A stretch of DNA of 64,000 bases from Haemophilus parainfluenzae (GTDB lineage Bacteria; Pseudomonadota; Gammaproteobacteria; Enterobacterales; Pasteurellaceae): positions 62,001 through 126,000 of the forward strand of contig NZ_QEPT01000001.1 in the NCBI RefSeq assembly GCF_003252755.1, given 5' to 3'. Numbering within the stretch: the stretch's first letter is position 1; each line of letters begins with the position of its first letter. Made by a program: the position numbers and the translations under genes. Below the pieces are notes generated by a model. That model was not told where the DNA came from. It ran no database searches and saw only the letters and a program-made list of their open reading frames with translations. Of this stretch, positions 37,712 through 47,715 are shown piece by piece.

Positions 37712-39151
37712 TTATGAATCTAAAATGCCTAAATAGAGCTGCTCATATTGAGCGGCTGCATTTTTCCAACTAAAGTCCTGAGCCATGGCATTATTACGAA
37801 CCATCGCCCAAACACGTTGTTTTTGCCACAAAGCAAAGGCATGCTGGATAGCACTTCGTAAATCATCTGCTTCGACTTTTTGGAATACAAAACCTGTTGC
37901 GGTACGCGATTTAATGGTTTCACTTGTACTGTTTGTCACGGTATCAGCTAATCCTCCCGTTGCACGAACAAGCGGCAATGTGCCATATTGCAACCCATAT
38001 AATTGAGTTAATCCACAAGGTTCAAAGCGACTTGGTACTAAAATAACATCACCACCGGCAACCATCAAATGTGAAAGTGCTTCATCATAACCAATTTTTA
38101 CTGCAATATTTTCTGGGTAACGTTGTGCTAATTGGCAAATCCCCTCTTCCAAATGTTTTGCACCTGAACCGAGAATGGTTAATTGGCCGCCTTGTTTAAC
38201 AATTTCATCCGCTGTGGCAATCAATAAATCCACGCCTTTTTGTTCGGTTAAGCGAGTCACCATCACAAATAAGAGTGCATCAGATTGTTGTGGTAAATTA
38301 AAATAAGCTTGTAAATCGGCTTTATTTTTCTTCTTGCCTGCGATGGATTTTAATTTGTAGTGATGCTGAATATAAGCATCACAACTTGGATGCCAAATTT
38401 CTTGATCTACGCCATTTAAAATCCCCACCAACTTACCTGCTTCACGTAAACCCGTTAGCAAGCCTTGTAAGCCATAAGCAAAGTCTGGTGTGGTAATTTC
38501 TTTCGCATAAGTTGGACTCACTGCTGTGACCATATCAGAATAATAGAGACCTGCTTTCAAATATGAAATTTGGCCAAATAACTCTAAACCATCAACATGG
38601 AACATCCCTTCTGGCAATCCAATTTCATGTAAATGACGGTGGGCAAATTGTCCTTGATATGCCAAGTTATGAATCGTAAATACTGATTTTGCAGGACGAC
38701 CTTTATTAAAGAGATAAGCGGCGGCTAAGCCCGCATGCCAATCATGAGCATGAACCACTTCTGCTCGCCACCAACTGTCTAAGCCTGTCGCAAGCTCGGC
38801 ACCCACCCAGCCTAATAAAGCAAAACGCTTATAGTTATCGGCATAATCATTGTAATCTGTATCGTGATAAGGGTTCCCTTCTCGCCAATAGAGATGCGGC
38901 GCATCAATCAGATAAATTCCTACGCCATTGTATTCGCCATAACGTAATACAACATGGCCTGCAAAATTATCAAATTCTGTCACAACATGTGTGTTCTCAA
39001 TACCCGATGAAATTTTTGGATAAGCCGGCAACAAAATACGTGTATCAATACCAATTTCTTTTTGTGCAAAAGGTAACGCCCCTAAAACATCGGCAAGTCC
39101 GCCAGTTTTGAGTAAGGGATACAGCTCCGAGCAAACATGTAAAACTCTCAT
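37712..39151 (-). CDS. glgA: Glycogen synthase
   Basis: ADP-glucose glycosyltransferase (GT5). 479 residues. It has KTGGLADVLGALP at the N-terminus (the KxGGL ADP-glucose motif), HAHDWHAGLA, and RFEPCGLTQLYGLQYG at the active site. It follows glgC by 90 nt. The length is nearly identical to E. coli GlgA (477). Confidence 0.97.
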   Translation of the reverse strand: MRVLHVCSELYPLLKTGGLADVLGALPFAQKEIGIDTRILLPAYPKISSGIENTHVVTEFDNFAGHVVLRYGEYNGVGIYLIDAPHLYWREGNPYHDTDYNDYADNYKRFALLGWVGAELATGLDSWWRAEVVHAHDWHAGLAAAYLFNKGRPAKSVFTIHNLAYQGQFAHRHLHEIGLPEGMFHVDGLELFGQISYLKAGLYYSDMVTAVSPTYAKEITTPDFAYGLQGLLTGLREAGKLVGILNGVDQEIWHPSCDAYIQHHYKLKSIAGKKKNKADLQAYFNLPQQSDALLFVMVTRLTEQKGVDLLIATADEIVKQGGQLTILGSGAKHLEEGICQLAQRYPENIAVKIGYDEALSHLMVAGGDVILVPSRFEPCGLTQLYGLQYGTLPLVRATGGLADTVTNSTSETIKSRTATGFVFQKVEADDLRSAIQHAFALWQKQRVWAMVRNNAMAQDFSWKNAAAQYEQLYLGILDS

Positions 39152-39241
39152 AATTTTCCTTTTATACTTAAAATTGTGTTGTCATTGATAACAGCACAAT
39201 CTTTTTAGTTCATTAAAAATACTGTCAAAATTGACCGCACT

Positions 39242-40540
39242 TTAATCCAAATGTTCTTCGTTTGTGACTTCTTCACCCTGCAATTTTTTCAACATTGCTG
39301 ATGTAACAAGTACAACTTTACCAGTAGAACTCACACGGAAACGTTTACTATCTAGGGCTTTATCTACACCGATTTCCATACCATCTGGAATAATACAATG
39401 GCGATCAATAATACAATCTTTCAACGTACAATTTTTACCAATTTGTACTTGTGGTAACACAACACAGTGATCAACAGAAGATCCTTCATCAATTTTGATT
39501 CTATCAAACAACACAGAATTACTAATAGATGCATCTATAATCACACAGCCACCACCGATAAGCGAGTTATCTACCGGTTTTACATTCGCTTTTTTATAGA
39601 AGAATTTAGACGGATAAGCCTGTACTGGATTACCACGAATTGGCCAGCTTTGATCGTAAATATCTAATTGTGGATTTTCTGAAACCAAATCGATATTAGA
39701 TTGCCAGAAGCTATCAAGCGTACCCACATCACGCCAGTAAATCTCACCTTCAGTATTTCTGCCCATGCAAGAACGGCTGAATGGATGTGCATAAAGCACG
39801 CCTTCTTCCAAGCATTTTGGCAAGACATCTTTACCAAAGTCATGTGATGTACAAGGCGTATTTACTTCTCTATCTAACATTTTATAGAGATACTCTGCAT
39901 CAAAGACATAAATCCCCATTGATGCTAATGAAATGTCTGGTTTACCAACCATCGCTGGTGGATCTTTTGGTTTCTCAACGAAGGCTTTAACTTTAAGATT
40001 TTCGTTTACCGCCATCACACCAAATTCACTCGCTTCAGAACGTGGTACTTCAATACAACCTACTGTACATTTTGCTCCACTTCTCACGTGATCCATTAAC
40101 ATGACACTGTAATCTTGTTTATAAATATGATCACCTGCAAGAATCAAAATGTATTTTGGACGATAGTGATTACGGATAATCGCCATATTTTGATATACCG
40201 CATCCGCTGTACCACGGTACCATGTAGAATCATCAATTTGTTGACGAGCAGGTAGCATATCAACGAATTCACCACGCTCTTGTGGTAAGAATGACCAACC
40301 TGTCTGTAAATGGCGTAATAAAGAGTGAGCGGCATACTGGGTCACGACACCAATGCGATTCAGACCTGAGTTAATACAGTTGGAAAGCGCAAAATCAATA
40401 ATGCGACGATTACCGCCAAAATATAACGCAGGTTTAGCACGTTTATCGGTTAATTCATGTAAACGGGAACCACGACCACCAGCCAAAATAAGCACTAAAG
40501 TACCTTTAACTAATTCATATTTATTAAGATCACTTTTCAT
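39242..40540 (-). CDS. glgC: Glucose-1-phosphate adenylyltransferase
   Basis: Makes ADP-glucose, the committed step of glycogen synthesis. I use ATG 40540 (MKSDLNKYELVKG), six bases after GGAG, giving 432 residues; upstream in-frame ATGs lie inside glgX. GGRGSRLHELTDKRAKPALYFGG-type nucleotidyl motif (GGRGSRL then KPA) and FVEKP are present, with a C-terminal left-handed beta-helix. It overlaps glgX by 11 nt. Confidence 0.95.
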   Translation of the reverse strand: MKSDLNKYELVKGTLVLILAGGRGSRLHELTDKRAKPALYFGGNRRIIDFALSNCINSGLNRIGVVTQYAAHSLLRHLQTGWSFLPQERGEFVDMLPARQQIDDSTWYRGTADAVYQNMAIIRNHYRPKYILILAGDHIYKQDYSVMLMDHVRSGAKCTVGCIEVPRSEASEFGVMAVNENLKVKAFVEKPKDPPAMVGKPDISLASMGIYVFDAEYLYKMLDREVNTPCTSHDFGKDVLPKCLEEGVLYAHPFSRSCMGRNTEGEIYWRDVGTLDSFWQSNIDLVSENPQLDIYDQSWPIRGNPVQAYPSKFFYKKANVKPVDNSLIGGGCVIIDASISNSVLFDRIKIDEGSSVDHCVVLPQVQIGKNCTLKDCIIDRHCIIPDGMEIGVDKALDSKRFRVSSTGKVVLVTSAMLKKLQGEEVTNEEHLD

Positions 40541-42548
40541 AACAAACTCCATCGTTTTCATCATCCATATGTTCCAACACTTCAAATGCTATACCGCTCA
40601 CATCACATTGTTGAATCACGCTATTTTCAGTTTCGGCAATCTTTTTCCATTTACCACTTGGAAAATAAAAAGATTGCGGTTCAGTTTTTGCATTAATTAA
40701 GAAAAGATACTTGCCGTCCAACATGATTTGTAGGGCTTTGCTTTCCCGATTATGCCAATCGTCTAGGGTCATCGGGTTTCCCCCAGTATTCAACCACACG
40801 ACATTTTCATCCGACCACCAAGCCTCCTGTTGCAAACTTTTAATTTTTTTTCGCAATGCAATGGTTTGTTTGGTGAAGTCAAATAAGGTTTGGTTAAAAT
40901 CATCCCACTTTAACCAAGTAATTTCGTTATCCTGGCAATAGGCATTGTTATTGCCATATTGGCTGTTGCCGAACTCATCTCCGGCAAGTAGCATGGGTAC
41001 ACCATTTGCTAGTAATAAAGAGCCTAATAAACCTTTTTCCGATAAAACACGACGTTTTTCAACCGCACTTTGCCATTCATCTGCTAAATCCAGTTGAGAA
41101 CCTTCAATTCCATGATTGTAGCTATAGTTTTCATTCCGTCCATCACGGTTCTCTTCACAGTTAGCTTCATTATGTTTATGGTTATAGCTCACTAAATCTC
41201 GCAACGTAAAACCATCATGGGCTGTAATAAAGTTCAAGCTGCCATGTGGTAATCGATCTTCACGATTAAAGATATCGCTAGAGCCAGCAAAACGCTCAGC
41301 AAAGACGCCTACCTCACCACTTTGCCATAGCCAAAAACGGCACATATCATCACGGAAACGATCATTCCATTGAGAGAAATAAGCGAGGAAATACCCAACT
41401 TGATAACCGTAATGGCCTATATCCCAAGGTTCTGCAATTAATTTAATTTTTTGTAGAACGTCATCTTGTTCCATTTCCACAAACAATTTTGCATTCGGAT
41501 TGAAATCAGGCGTTTCACGCCCCAGCACTGTGGCTAAATCAAAGCGAAAACCATCCACATGGCATTCTGTTACCCAGTAACGTAAACAATCTAATACCCA
41601 TTTGCGAGTAACATCATTAGCAAGATTGAGCATATTGCCGCATCCCGTCCAGTTGAGGTAGTCTCCATGCTCGTTTTGCCAGTAATAGGTTTCATCATCA
41701 ATACCACGCTGACAAAATGTAGAAAATGATTTTTCGGATTCAGCCGTATGGTTAAATACGACATCTAAAATCACTTCAATGCCCGCTTGATGCAAGGTTT
41801 TGATCATGCTTTTAAACTCATTTAAAGGCTGTTTTTGATCAGCGGCATAACTTGGTTCTAAAGCAAACATAGCTAGTGGATTGTAACCCCAATAATTACG
41901 TAATCCTTTTTCTTGCAAATGCGGTTCATCAATAAAGAAATTCACTGGAAGCAATTCAAGGCTAGTAATACCCAATGATTTAAAATACGCAATATTTTCT
42001 GGGTGTGCTAAAGCCGCATAAGTGCCCCGAATATTTTCTGGAATACAGGAATTTAATTGGCTAAATCCTTTAACATTCAGTTCATAAACAATGGTTTGAG
42101 CCCAAGGAATAGACGGCTTACAATCCCCTGACCAATCAAAATGTTCATCCACAATGCGACCTTTAGGTGCAACCGCTGCATTATCTCGTTCATCATTTAA
42201 CACGAAAATTGAACAGGCTTCTGGTGAACTTAAATCTGGTTTATGAGTGACTGCTTTCGCATAAGGATCAAGTATTAACTTTTGCGGATTAGCTAAAGTG
42301 CGGTCATTTTTGCCTGTGATTCTAAAAGCATACTCATCATTCAGCTCGACACCTTCAATTGCCACATGCCAAATATCATCGGTTCTGCTCATGGCAAAAC
42401 GGCTTTCTTTGCCATCACGGAACAAGCAAAGTTCAATAGCATCCGCCGCACTAGAAAACAGTGCAAAATTCGAAATTTTTACTCTGGTTTCCAGCGTTTG
42501 CGAATATCCCATTGGGGAAGGTTTGCCATTGTTATAAATACTAAACAT
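40530..42548 (-). CDS. glgX: Glycogen debranching enzyme
   Basis: GH13 isoamylase-type enzyme cleaving alpha-1,6 branches of phosphorylase limit dextrin. 672 residues with an N-terminal CBM48-like region and catalytic motifs VILDVVFNHTAE, DGFRFDLA, and FITAHDGFTL. It begins 18 nt after the glgB stop and overlaps glgC by 11 nt. The start has a weak ribosome-binding site, consistent with coupling to glgB. Confidence 0.95.
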   Translation of the reverse strand: MFSIYNNGKPSPMGYSQTLETRVKISNFALFSSAADAIELCLFRDGKESRFAMSRTDDIWHVAIEGVELNDEYAFRITGKNDRTLANPQKLILDPYAKAVTHKPDLSSPEACSIFVLNDERDNAAVAPKGRIVDEHFDWSGDCKPSIPWAQTIVYELNVKGFSQLNSCIPENIRGTYAALAHPENIAYFKSLGITSLELLPVNFFIDEPHLQEKGLRNYWGYNPLAMFALEPSYAADQKQPLNEFKSMIKTLHQAGIEVILDVVFNHTAESEKSFSTFCQRGIDDETYYWQNEHGDYLNWTGCGNMLNLANDVTRKWVLDCLRYWVTECHVDGFRFDLATVLGRETPDFNPNAKLFVEMEQDDVLQKIKLIAEPWDIGHYGYQVGYFLAYFSQWNDRFRDDMCRFWLWQSGEVGVFAERFAGSSDIFNREDRLPHGSLNFITAHDGFTLRDLVSYNHKHNEANCEENRDGRNENYSYNHGIEGSQLDLADEWQSAVEKRRVLSEKGLLGSLLLANGVPMLLAGDEFGNSQYGNNNAYCQDNEITWLKWDDFNQTLFDFTKQTIALRKKIKSLQQEAWWSDENVVWLNTGGNPMTLDDWHNRESKALQIMLDGKYLFLINAKTEPQSFYFPSGKWKKIAETENSVIQQCDVSGIAFEVLEHMDDENDGVCYEK

Positions 42549-42565
42549 CGTGTTCTTCGCTATTG

Positions 42566-44755
42566 TTATGCTTTATATTTTAAATAGATCGTTGCGAGTG
42601 GCGGAATGATCACGCTAATCGAATAGTCACGTCCGTGACTTGCGATCGCTTCGCTTCTCACTGACCCGAAATTACCTACATTTGAACCTTGATAGTACAT
42701 TGAGTCCGTATTTAAAATTTCTTCGTATTCACCCGCAGCATTCACACCGATACGGTAGCCTTCGCGTGGCACAGGGGTGAAGTTGCTGATCACAATAATG
42801 CGTTCGCCATTACTGCTTTTACGTTCAAAAGCAAAGACTGAATTTTCCGCATCATCTACCACTAACCAATCAAAACCTTCAGGTTCGCCGTCTAATTCAA
42901 AGAGCGGTGCATTTTTTTGATAAATTCCGTTCAAATCTTTGACTAATTGCAATACACCTTTATGCCATAGGCCACCATGGTTTTCATCAAGTAAGAACCA
43001 ATCCAAGCTTTCTTCATAATTCCATTCACGACCTTGAGCAAATTCATTCCCCATGAATAATAATTTCTTGCCTGGATAGCCCCACATATAACCGTAGTAA
43101 GCGCGCAAGTTAGCAAATTTTTGCCAGGCATCGCCAGGCATTTTACCGAGTAACGAGCATTTGCCGTGTACGACTTCATCATGAGAAAGTGGCAATACAA
43201 AGTTTTCGCTGTATTGATAGATCATCCCAAAGGTCATTTTGTCGTGATGATAACGACGATAAACCGGATCGAGTTTCATATAACTTAGGGTATCGTTCAT
43301 CCAGCCCATGTTCCATTTGAAATTAAACCCAAGTCCACCATTTTCTGTCGGATGAGTTACACCACCAAAAGAAGTAGATTCTTCGGCAATGGAAATCGCG
43401 CCAGACACCTCAGAATGAATTTTCCAGTTGGTGTGTTTCAAGAACTCAATCGCTTCTAAATTTTCACGCCCTCCATATTGATTCGGGATCCATTCGCCTT
43501 CAGCACGGCTATAATCACGGTAAATCATCGATGCTACTGCATCTACACGGATACCGTCTAGACCAAATCGTTCAAGCCAATACAGAGCATTGCTGGATAA
43601 GAAGTTTTTCACTTCATTACGACCATAGTTGTAAATCAAAGTATTCCAGTCTTGGTGATAACCTTCTCGTGGATCTGCATATTCATATAACGCCGAGCCA
43701 TCGAATGCCACTAAACCATGTGTATCACTTGGGAAATGTCCTGGCACCCAGTCTAAAATGACATTAATGCCTGCTTTATGTGCTTTTTCGACTAAACGTT
43801 TAAAAGCTTCAGGCGTACCGAAACGGCTGGTTGGAGAATACAAGCCTATCGGTTGGTAGCCCCAAGAGCCATCGAATGGAAATTCGGAGAGCGGTAAAAA
43901 TTCAATATGAGTAAAGCCCATATGTTTGACATAAGGAATGAGTTCATCCGCAATTTGGTCATAATCAAGCCAGAAATTATTCTCTAAATTACGTCGCCAT
44001 GATCCCAAATGCACTTCGTAAATCGAAATAGGTTGATTACGTTGGTTCGCTTTACGACGTTGCTCCGTCATTTCGACTACATCCGGTAACATACTGATTT
44101 CTGATGCGGTATCTGGACGTAATTCCGATCTAAATGCATAAGGATCGGCTTTCAAACGAAGGTTGCCATTGCAATCAATTAATTCAAATTTATAGCGTTG
44201 ACCCAAACTAGCTTTTGGTAAGAATAATTCCCACACCCCACTTGCGGGATGGAAACGCATTGGATGACGGCGACCGTCCCAATAGTTGAAATCACCTACC
44301 AATGAAACGCGTTTCGCATTCGGTGCCCATACACGGAAATTCACGCCTGGCACACCATCACATTCGGAGAAATGTGCACCTAATACGTCATAAGGACGTA
44401 ATAATGAACCTTCTGCTAATAGCCATTGGTCTAAATCATTCATCATCGGATAGAAGCGATATGGATCTTCAATAATTTGGGCTTCTGCGCCCCAATACAC
44501 TTTTAATTGGTAGGCAAAGAAATGACGAATCTCTGGCATAATCGCAGTAAAAAATCCACGGTCATCCACTTTTTCGAGAGCGACAATGATGGATTGACTT
44601 TCTTTATCAATCACTTCGACTTTATCTGCATCGGGTAATAACGCACGAATCTCAATACCATTATGAGTTTCATGCATGCCTAATACAGCAAAAGGATCGG
44701 CATGTTTGCCATCAAAAAATGAATTAATTACTGATTGCGTGACTAGTTTCGTCAT
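42566..44755 (-). CDS. glgB: 1,4-alpha-glucan branching enzyme
   Basis: GH13 enzyme introducing alpha-1,6 branches. 729 residues: N-terminal CBM48 modules ([27 protein letters not shown]), then catalytic motifs [26 protein letters not shown] and [11 protein letters not shown]. The length equals E. coli GlgB (728). It has AGGAGT before the ATG. It lies 35 nt behind the malQ-like remnant. Confidence 0.97.
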   Translation of the reverse strand: MTKLVTQSVINSFFDGKHADPFAVLGMHETHNGIEIRALLPDADKVEVIDKESQSIIVALEKVDDRGFFTAIMPEIRHFFAYQLKVYWGAEAQIIEDPYRFYPMMNDLDQWLLAEGSLLRPYDVLGAHFSECDGVPGVNFRVWAPNAKRVSLVGDFNYWDGRRHPMRFHPASGVWELFLPKASLGQRYKFELIDCNGNLRLKADPYAFRSELRPDTASEISMLPDVVEMTEQRRKANQRNQPISIYEVHLGSWRRNLENNFWLDYDQIADELIPYVKHMGFTHIEFLPLSEFPFDGSWGYQPIGLYSPTSRFGTPEAFKRLVEKAHKAGINVILDWVPGHFPSDTHGLVAFDGSALYEYADPREGYHQDWNTLIYNYGRNEVKNFLSSNALYWLERFGLDGIRVDAVASMIYRDYSRAEGEWIPNQYGGRENLEAIEFLKHTNWKIHSEVSGAISIAEESTSFGGVTHPTENGGLGFNFKWNMGWMNDTLSYMKLDPVYRRYHHDKMTFGMIYQYSENFVLPLSHDEVVHGKCSLLGKMPGDAWQKFANLRAYYGYMWGYPGKKLLFMGNEFAQGREWNYEESLDWFLLDENHGGLWHKGVLQLVKDLNGIYQKNAPLFELDGEPEGFDWLVVDDAENSVFAFERKSSNGERIIVISNFTPVPREGYRIGVNAAGEYEEILNTDSMYYQGSNVGNFGSVRSEAIASHGRDYSISVIIPPLATIYLKYKA

Positions 44756-44790
44756 AACATACTCCTTTATGCTTTAGAAGCTTAATTAAT

Positions 44791-45183
44791 TTACAACCGA
44801 TTGCATTTTCTCATTTGTTGAGAGACAAAAAGCATTAAACGATAATAGATAAAAGACAAAGCAGGCAATGAAAGTGCGGTTGAATATGGAATTGTATTTT
44901 CAAACTGAATTTGGTTTTGCTCGTCAAGCAATTGATAACGCAAAGAAGCATCAGGAGGAGAAGAAAACGCGGTTAAATCATCATGAATGGGTTCGTTTTT
45001 AAAGGCACATATGACATTTTGGAACGGCTGATTTTGTCCAATATTCGGCGGAAATTGCAACTGCTCGATAAAATAATCAATACTGGTTGGCGACGCATCA
45101 ATTAAATGCCCATCAATATCATAATGGGAAAACGAAATGCCAAGATGTTTAGCAGATTGTTTGAATGATAAGGACATTTGCAT
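44791..45183 (-). pseudogene. malQ: Probable malQ (4-alpha-glucanotransferase) N-terminal remnant
   Basis: An open frame of 130 residues directly upstream of glgB, where H. influenzae carries full-length malQ (about 700 residues) as I recall. LGISFSHYDIDGHLIDAS...IDYFIEQLQF resembles the helical N-terminus of proteobacterial MalQ. The rest up to LPALSFIYYRL resembles the small N-terminal beta domain. The GH77 catalytic domain is entirely missing, and the frame ends in an unrelated-looking MRKCNRL tail. I infer an internal deletion that kept the promoter and N-terminus next to glgB. It could instead be an independent small protein. Confidence 0.55.
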
Positions 45184-45205
45184 ACAACGAATAATACTTC
45201 TACAT

Positions 45206-45281
45206 AATACTTACTAAGTATTATAAGTAAGTGCAATTGAAATACAATTACCAACATTGCAAATTGTGACCTACATCAAAA
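45206..45281 (-). promoter_or_regulatory. Glycogen-operon promoter with CRP-like site and overlapping palindrome
   Basis: On the minus strand: TTGTAT (45242-45247), 16 bases, TATAAT (45220-45225). The motif TTGTGACCTACATCAAAA at 45264-45281 matches a CRP half-site strongly (TGTGA) and the other weakly. It is centred about 60 bases upstream of the expected start, a class I position. The perfect palindrome AATACTTACTAAGTATT at 45206-45222 overlaps the -10/+1 region like an operator. CRP control of glycogen genes is known in E. coli. Confidence 0.55.
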
Positions 45282-45312
45282 AACAAATTTCAAAAAGTCT
45301 ATTAGTGAAAAT

Positions 45313-45753
45313 TTATTCAGTTTCAGTCACAAATTCAAACCAATCAATGACATCTTCTTCGTGTACACCATCTTGAATTAAAATGCCTGCTTTTTTCACA
45401 GAGTCAGGATCGCCACTGATTAAGGGATGCCATTCGGGCAAAGGTTTCTCCTCATACAATAAACGATATGCACAAGTATTCGGCAACCAACCAAAATCAG
45501 GCAAATTCTTTTTGGTTAGTTTCGTACAATCACTCTCAATCTTAAAACGTTCAGGATAATTACGACACTTTCCTGTTTCCACATCTAAGAGATTGCAAGC
45601 AATGCGTGTGTAATAGAGTTTTTCACGCTTGCCTCGCCCTTGAATGTATTTTCGATAACAGCATTTTCCGCAGCCATCACATAAGGCTTCCCATTCGGAT
45701 TCCGTCATTTCAAGGAGCGATTTTTTTTGCCAAAAATGAGATTCAAATTGCAT
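45313..45753 (-). CDS. UPF0260 (YcgN-type) cysteine-cluster protein
   Basis: 146 residues. The N-terminal cysteine cluster CDGCGKCCYRKY, with more cysteines in RIACNLLDVETGKCRNYPERF and NTCAYRLL, is the YkgJ/UPF0260 pattern thought to bind zinc or an Fe-S cluster. The function is unknown. It lies between glnS and the glg operon, as in H. influenzae by my recollection. Confidence 0.88.
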   Translation of the reverse strand: MQFESHFWQKKSLLEMTESEWEALCDGCGKCCYRKYIQGRGKREKLYYTRIACNLLDVETGKCRNYPERFKIESDCTKLTKKNLPDFGWLPNTCAYRLLYEEKPLPEWHPLISGDPDSVKKAGILIQDGVHEEDVIDWFEFVTETE

Positions 45754-45767
45754 AGTGAAACCAATAA

Positions 45768-45808
45768 AAAAGTGCGGTCAAAATTTACGTAATTTGTGAC
45801 CGCACTTT
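45768..45808. terminator. Inverted-uptake-signal terminator downstream of glnS
   Basis: AAAAGTGCGGTCA...TGACCGCACTTT forms a stem between the glnS stop (45820) and the UPF0260 start. Confidence 0.8.
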
Positions 45809-45819
45809 GTTGTTTAGAA

Positions 45820-47493
45820 TTAGAAGCCTTCTTTTAAGCTTACGGTTAAGTTAAACACTAAGTGCTCTGGACGACTGTCTTTGTTATCCGCACAGAAATA
45901 ACCTTCGCGTTCAAATTGATAACCTTTTTCAGGTTCTGCATTTGCAAGGCTTTGTTCTACAAAACCGTGTTTCACCACTAAAGAGGTTGGATTTAACACG
46001 CTTTCGATCTCTTCTGCTGCACCTGGGTTTGGTACGGTGAAGAGACGTTCATATAAACGGAACTCCGCGGGGTGATTATGTACTGCAGATACCCAGTGAA
46101 TTACCCCTTTCACTTTACGACCATCAGCTGGATTTTTACCTAAGGTTTCAGGATCGTAAGTACAGAAGATCGTAGTAATCTCACCATTTGCATCTTTCTC
46201 TACGCGTTCAGCTTTAATCACGTAGGCGTTACGTAAACGCACTTCTTTACCTAACACTAAACGTTTATATTGTTTGTTTGCTTCTTCACGGAAGTCTGCA
46301 CGATCAATATAAAGCTCTTTCGTAAATGGTAATTGGCGTTCACCTAATTCAGGACGATTCGGGTGATTTGGCGCCGTTAAGGTTTCTTCGCCTTCAAAGT
46401 TTTCAATCACTACACGAACAGGATCAATCACCGCCATTGCACGTGGTGCATTTTCATTTAAATCTTCTCGAATGCATGCTTCAAGCGCAGAATACTCTAC
46501 GACGTTATCTTGTTTAGTCACACCGATACGACGGCAGAATTCACGTAACGAAGCCGGGGTATAACCGCGACGACGTAAACCTGAAATGGTTGGCATACGC
46601 GGATCATTCCAACCATCTACAATGCCATCGTTCACTAATTTCAATAATTTCCGTTTAGACGTTAACGTACCTTCTAAATTTAAACGAGAGAATTCATATT
46701 GATGCGGTAATGGACGTTCAATACTGATATTTTCCAACACCCAGTCATATAAACGACGGTTGTCTTGGAACTCTAATGTACATAAAGAGTGTGTAATACG
46801 CTCAATCGCATCAGAGATACAGTGAGTGAAATCGTACATTGGGTAAATGCACCATTTATCACCAGTTTGGTGATGGCTCGCAAATTTAATACGGTAAAGC
46901 ACAGGGTCACGCATGACCATAAATGGTGAAGCCATGTCGATTTTCGCACGAAGACTTAATGTACCTTCGGCAAACTCACCGTTTTTCATTCTTTCAAATA
47001 ACGCGAGGTTTTCTTCGACACTACGATCACGATATGGGCTGTTTTTACCTGGCTCAGTTAATGTACCGCGATATTCACGCATTTCATCTGGAGAAAGTTC
47101 ATCCACATACGCTAAACCTTTTTCGATTAACTCAATCGCATAACCATAAAGTGCATCGAAGTAATCAGACGCATAACGCGGCTCGCCTTCCCATTTAAAG
47201 CCTAACCATTCCACATCAGCTTTAATGGAATCCACATATTCCACATCTTCTTTCACCGGGTTGGTATCGTCAAAACGTAGGTTACATAAACCGTTATATT
47301 CTTTTGCCAAGCCGAAGTTTAAGCAAATCGATTTTGCGTGACCAATGTGCAAATAGCCGTTTGGCTCAGGCGGGAAACGAGTATGAACACTTTTGTGTTT
47401 ACCCGAAGCTAAATCTTCATCAATAATTTGAGTAATGAAATTGTGTGTGCGGGTATTTTCCGCATTTTCTAGAGTGTGTTCTGTATTGCTCAT
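45820..47493 (-). CDS. glnS: Glutaminyl-tRNA synthetase
   Basis: Class I aminoacyl-tRNA synthetase. I use ATG 47493 ([13 protein letters not shown]), preceded by TTGAGAA, giving 557 residues, the usual length (E. coli 554). It has the HIGH box [12 protein letters not shown] and LTSKRKLL as the KMSKS counterpart, with two C-terminal beta-barrel anticodon domains. The longer frame reads an unrelated, poorly initiated 30-residue extension. It is divergent from macA. Confidence 0.97.
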   Translation of the reverse strand: MSNTEHTLENAENTRTHNFITQIIDEDLASGKHKSVHTRFPPEPNGYLHIGHAKSICLNFGLAKEYNGLCNLRFDDTNPVKEDVEYVDSIKADVEWLGFKWEGEPRYASDYFDALYGYAIELIEKGLAYVDELSPDEMREYRGTLTEPGKNSPYRDRSVEENLALFERMKNGEFAEGTLSLRAKIDMASPFMVMRDPVLYRIKFASHHQTGDKWCIYPMYDFTHCISDAIERITHSLCTLEFQDNRRLYDWVLENISIERPLPHQYEFSRLNLEGTLTSKRKLLKLVNDGIVDGWNDPRMPTISGLRRRGYTPASLREFCRRIGVTKQDNVVEYSALEACIREDLNENAPRAMAVIDPVRVVIENFEGEETLTAPNHPNRPELGERQLPFTKELYIDRADFREEANKQYKRLVLGKEVRLRNAYVIKAERVEKDANGEITTIFCTYDPETLGKNPADGRKVKGVIHWVSAVHNHPAEFRLYERLFTVPNPGAAEEIESVLNPTSLVVKHGFVEQSLANAEPEKGYQFEREGYFCADNKDSRPEHLVFNLTVSLKEGF

Positions 47494-47715
47494 AAATTTC
47501 TCAATAAATTGAAAATAATTTCCCCATTCTATACGAAAAGTCTGGCGTTGTGAATTTGATCCCAAAACTAACCGCACTTTCATTAAATTAATACTGAATT
47601 TTTTAGGATTTTTAGGTCTAACTTGAAGATTTTTCGTGCAAACTGAAAAGTTTACCTTTAGAATATCTCTTTACTGAACAAACGTTCATTTTTTTATTAG
47701 GATGACAAAGTCTTT

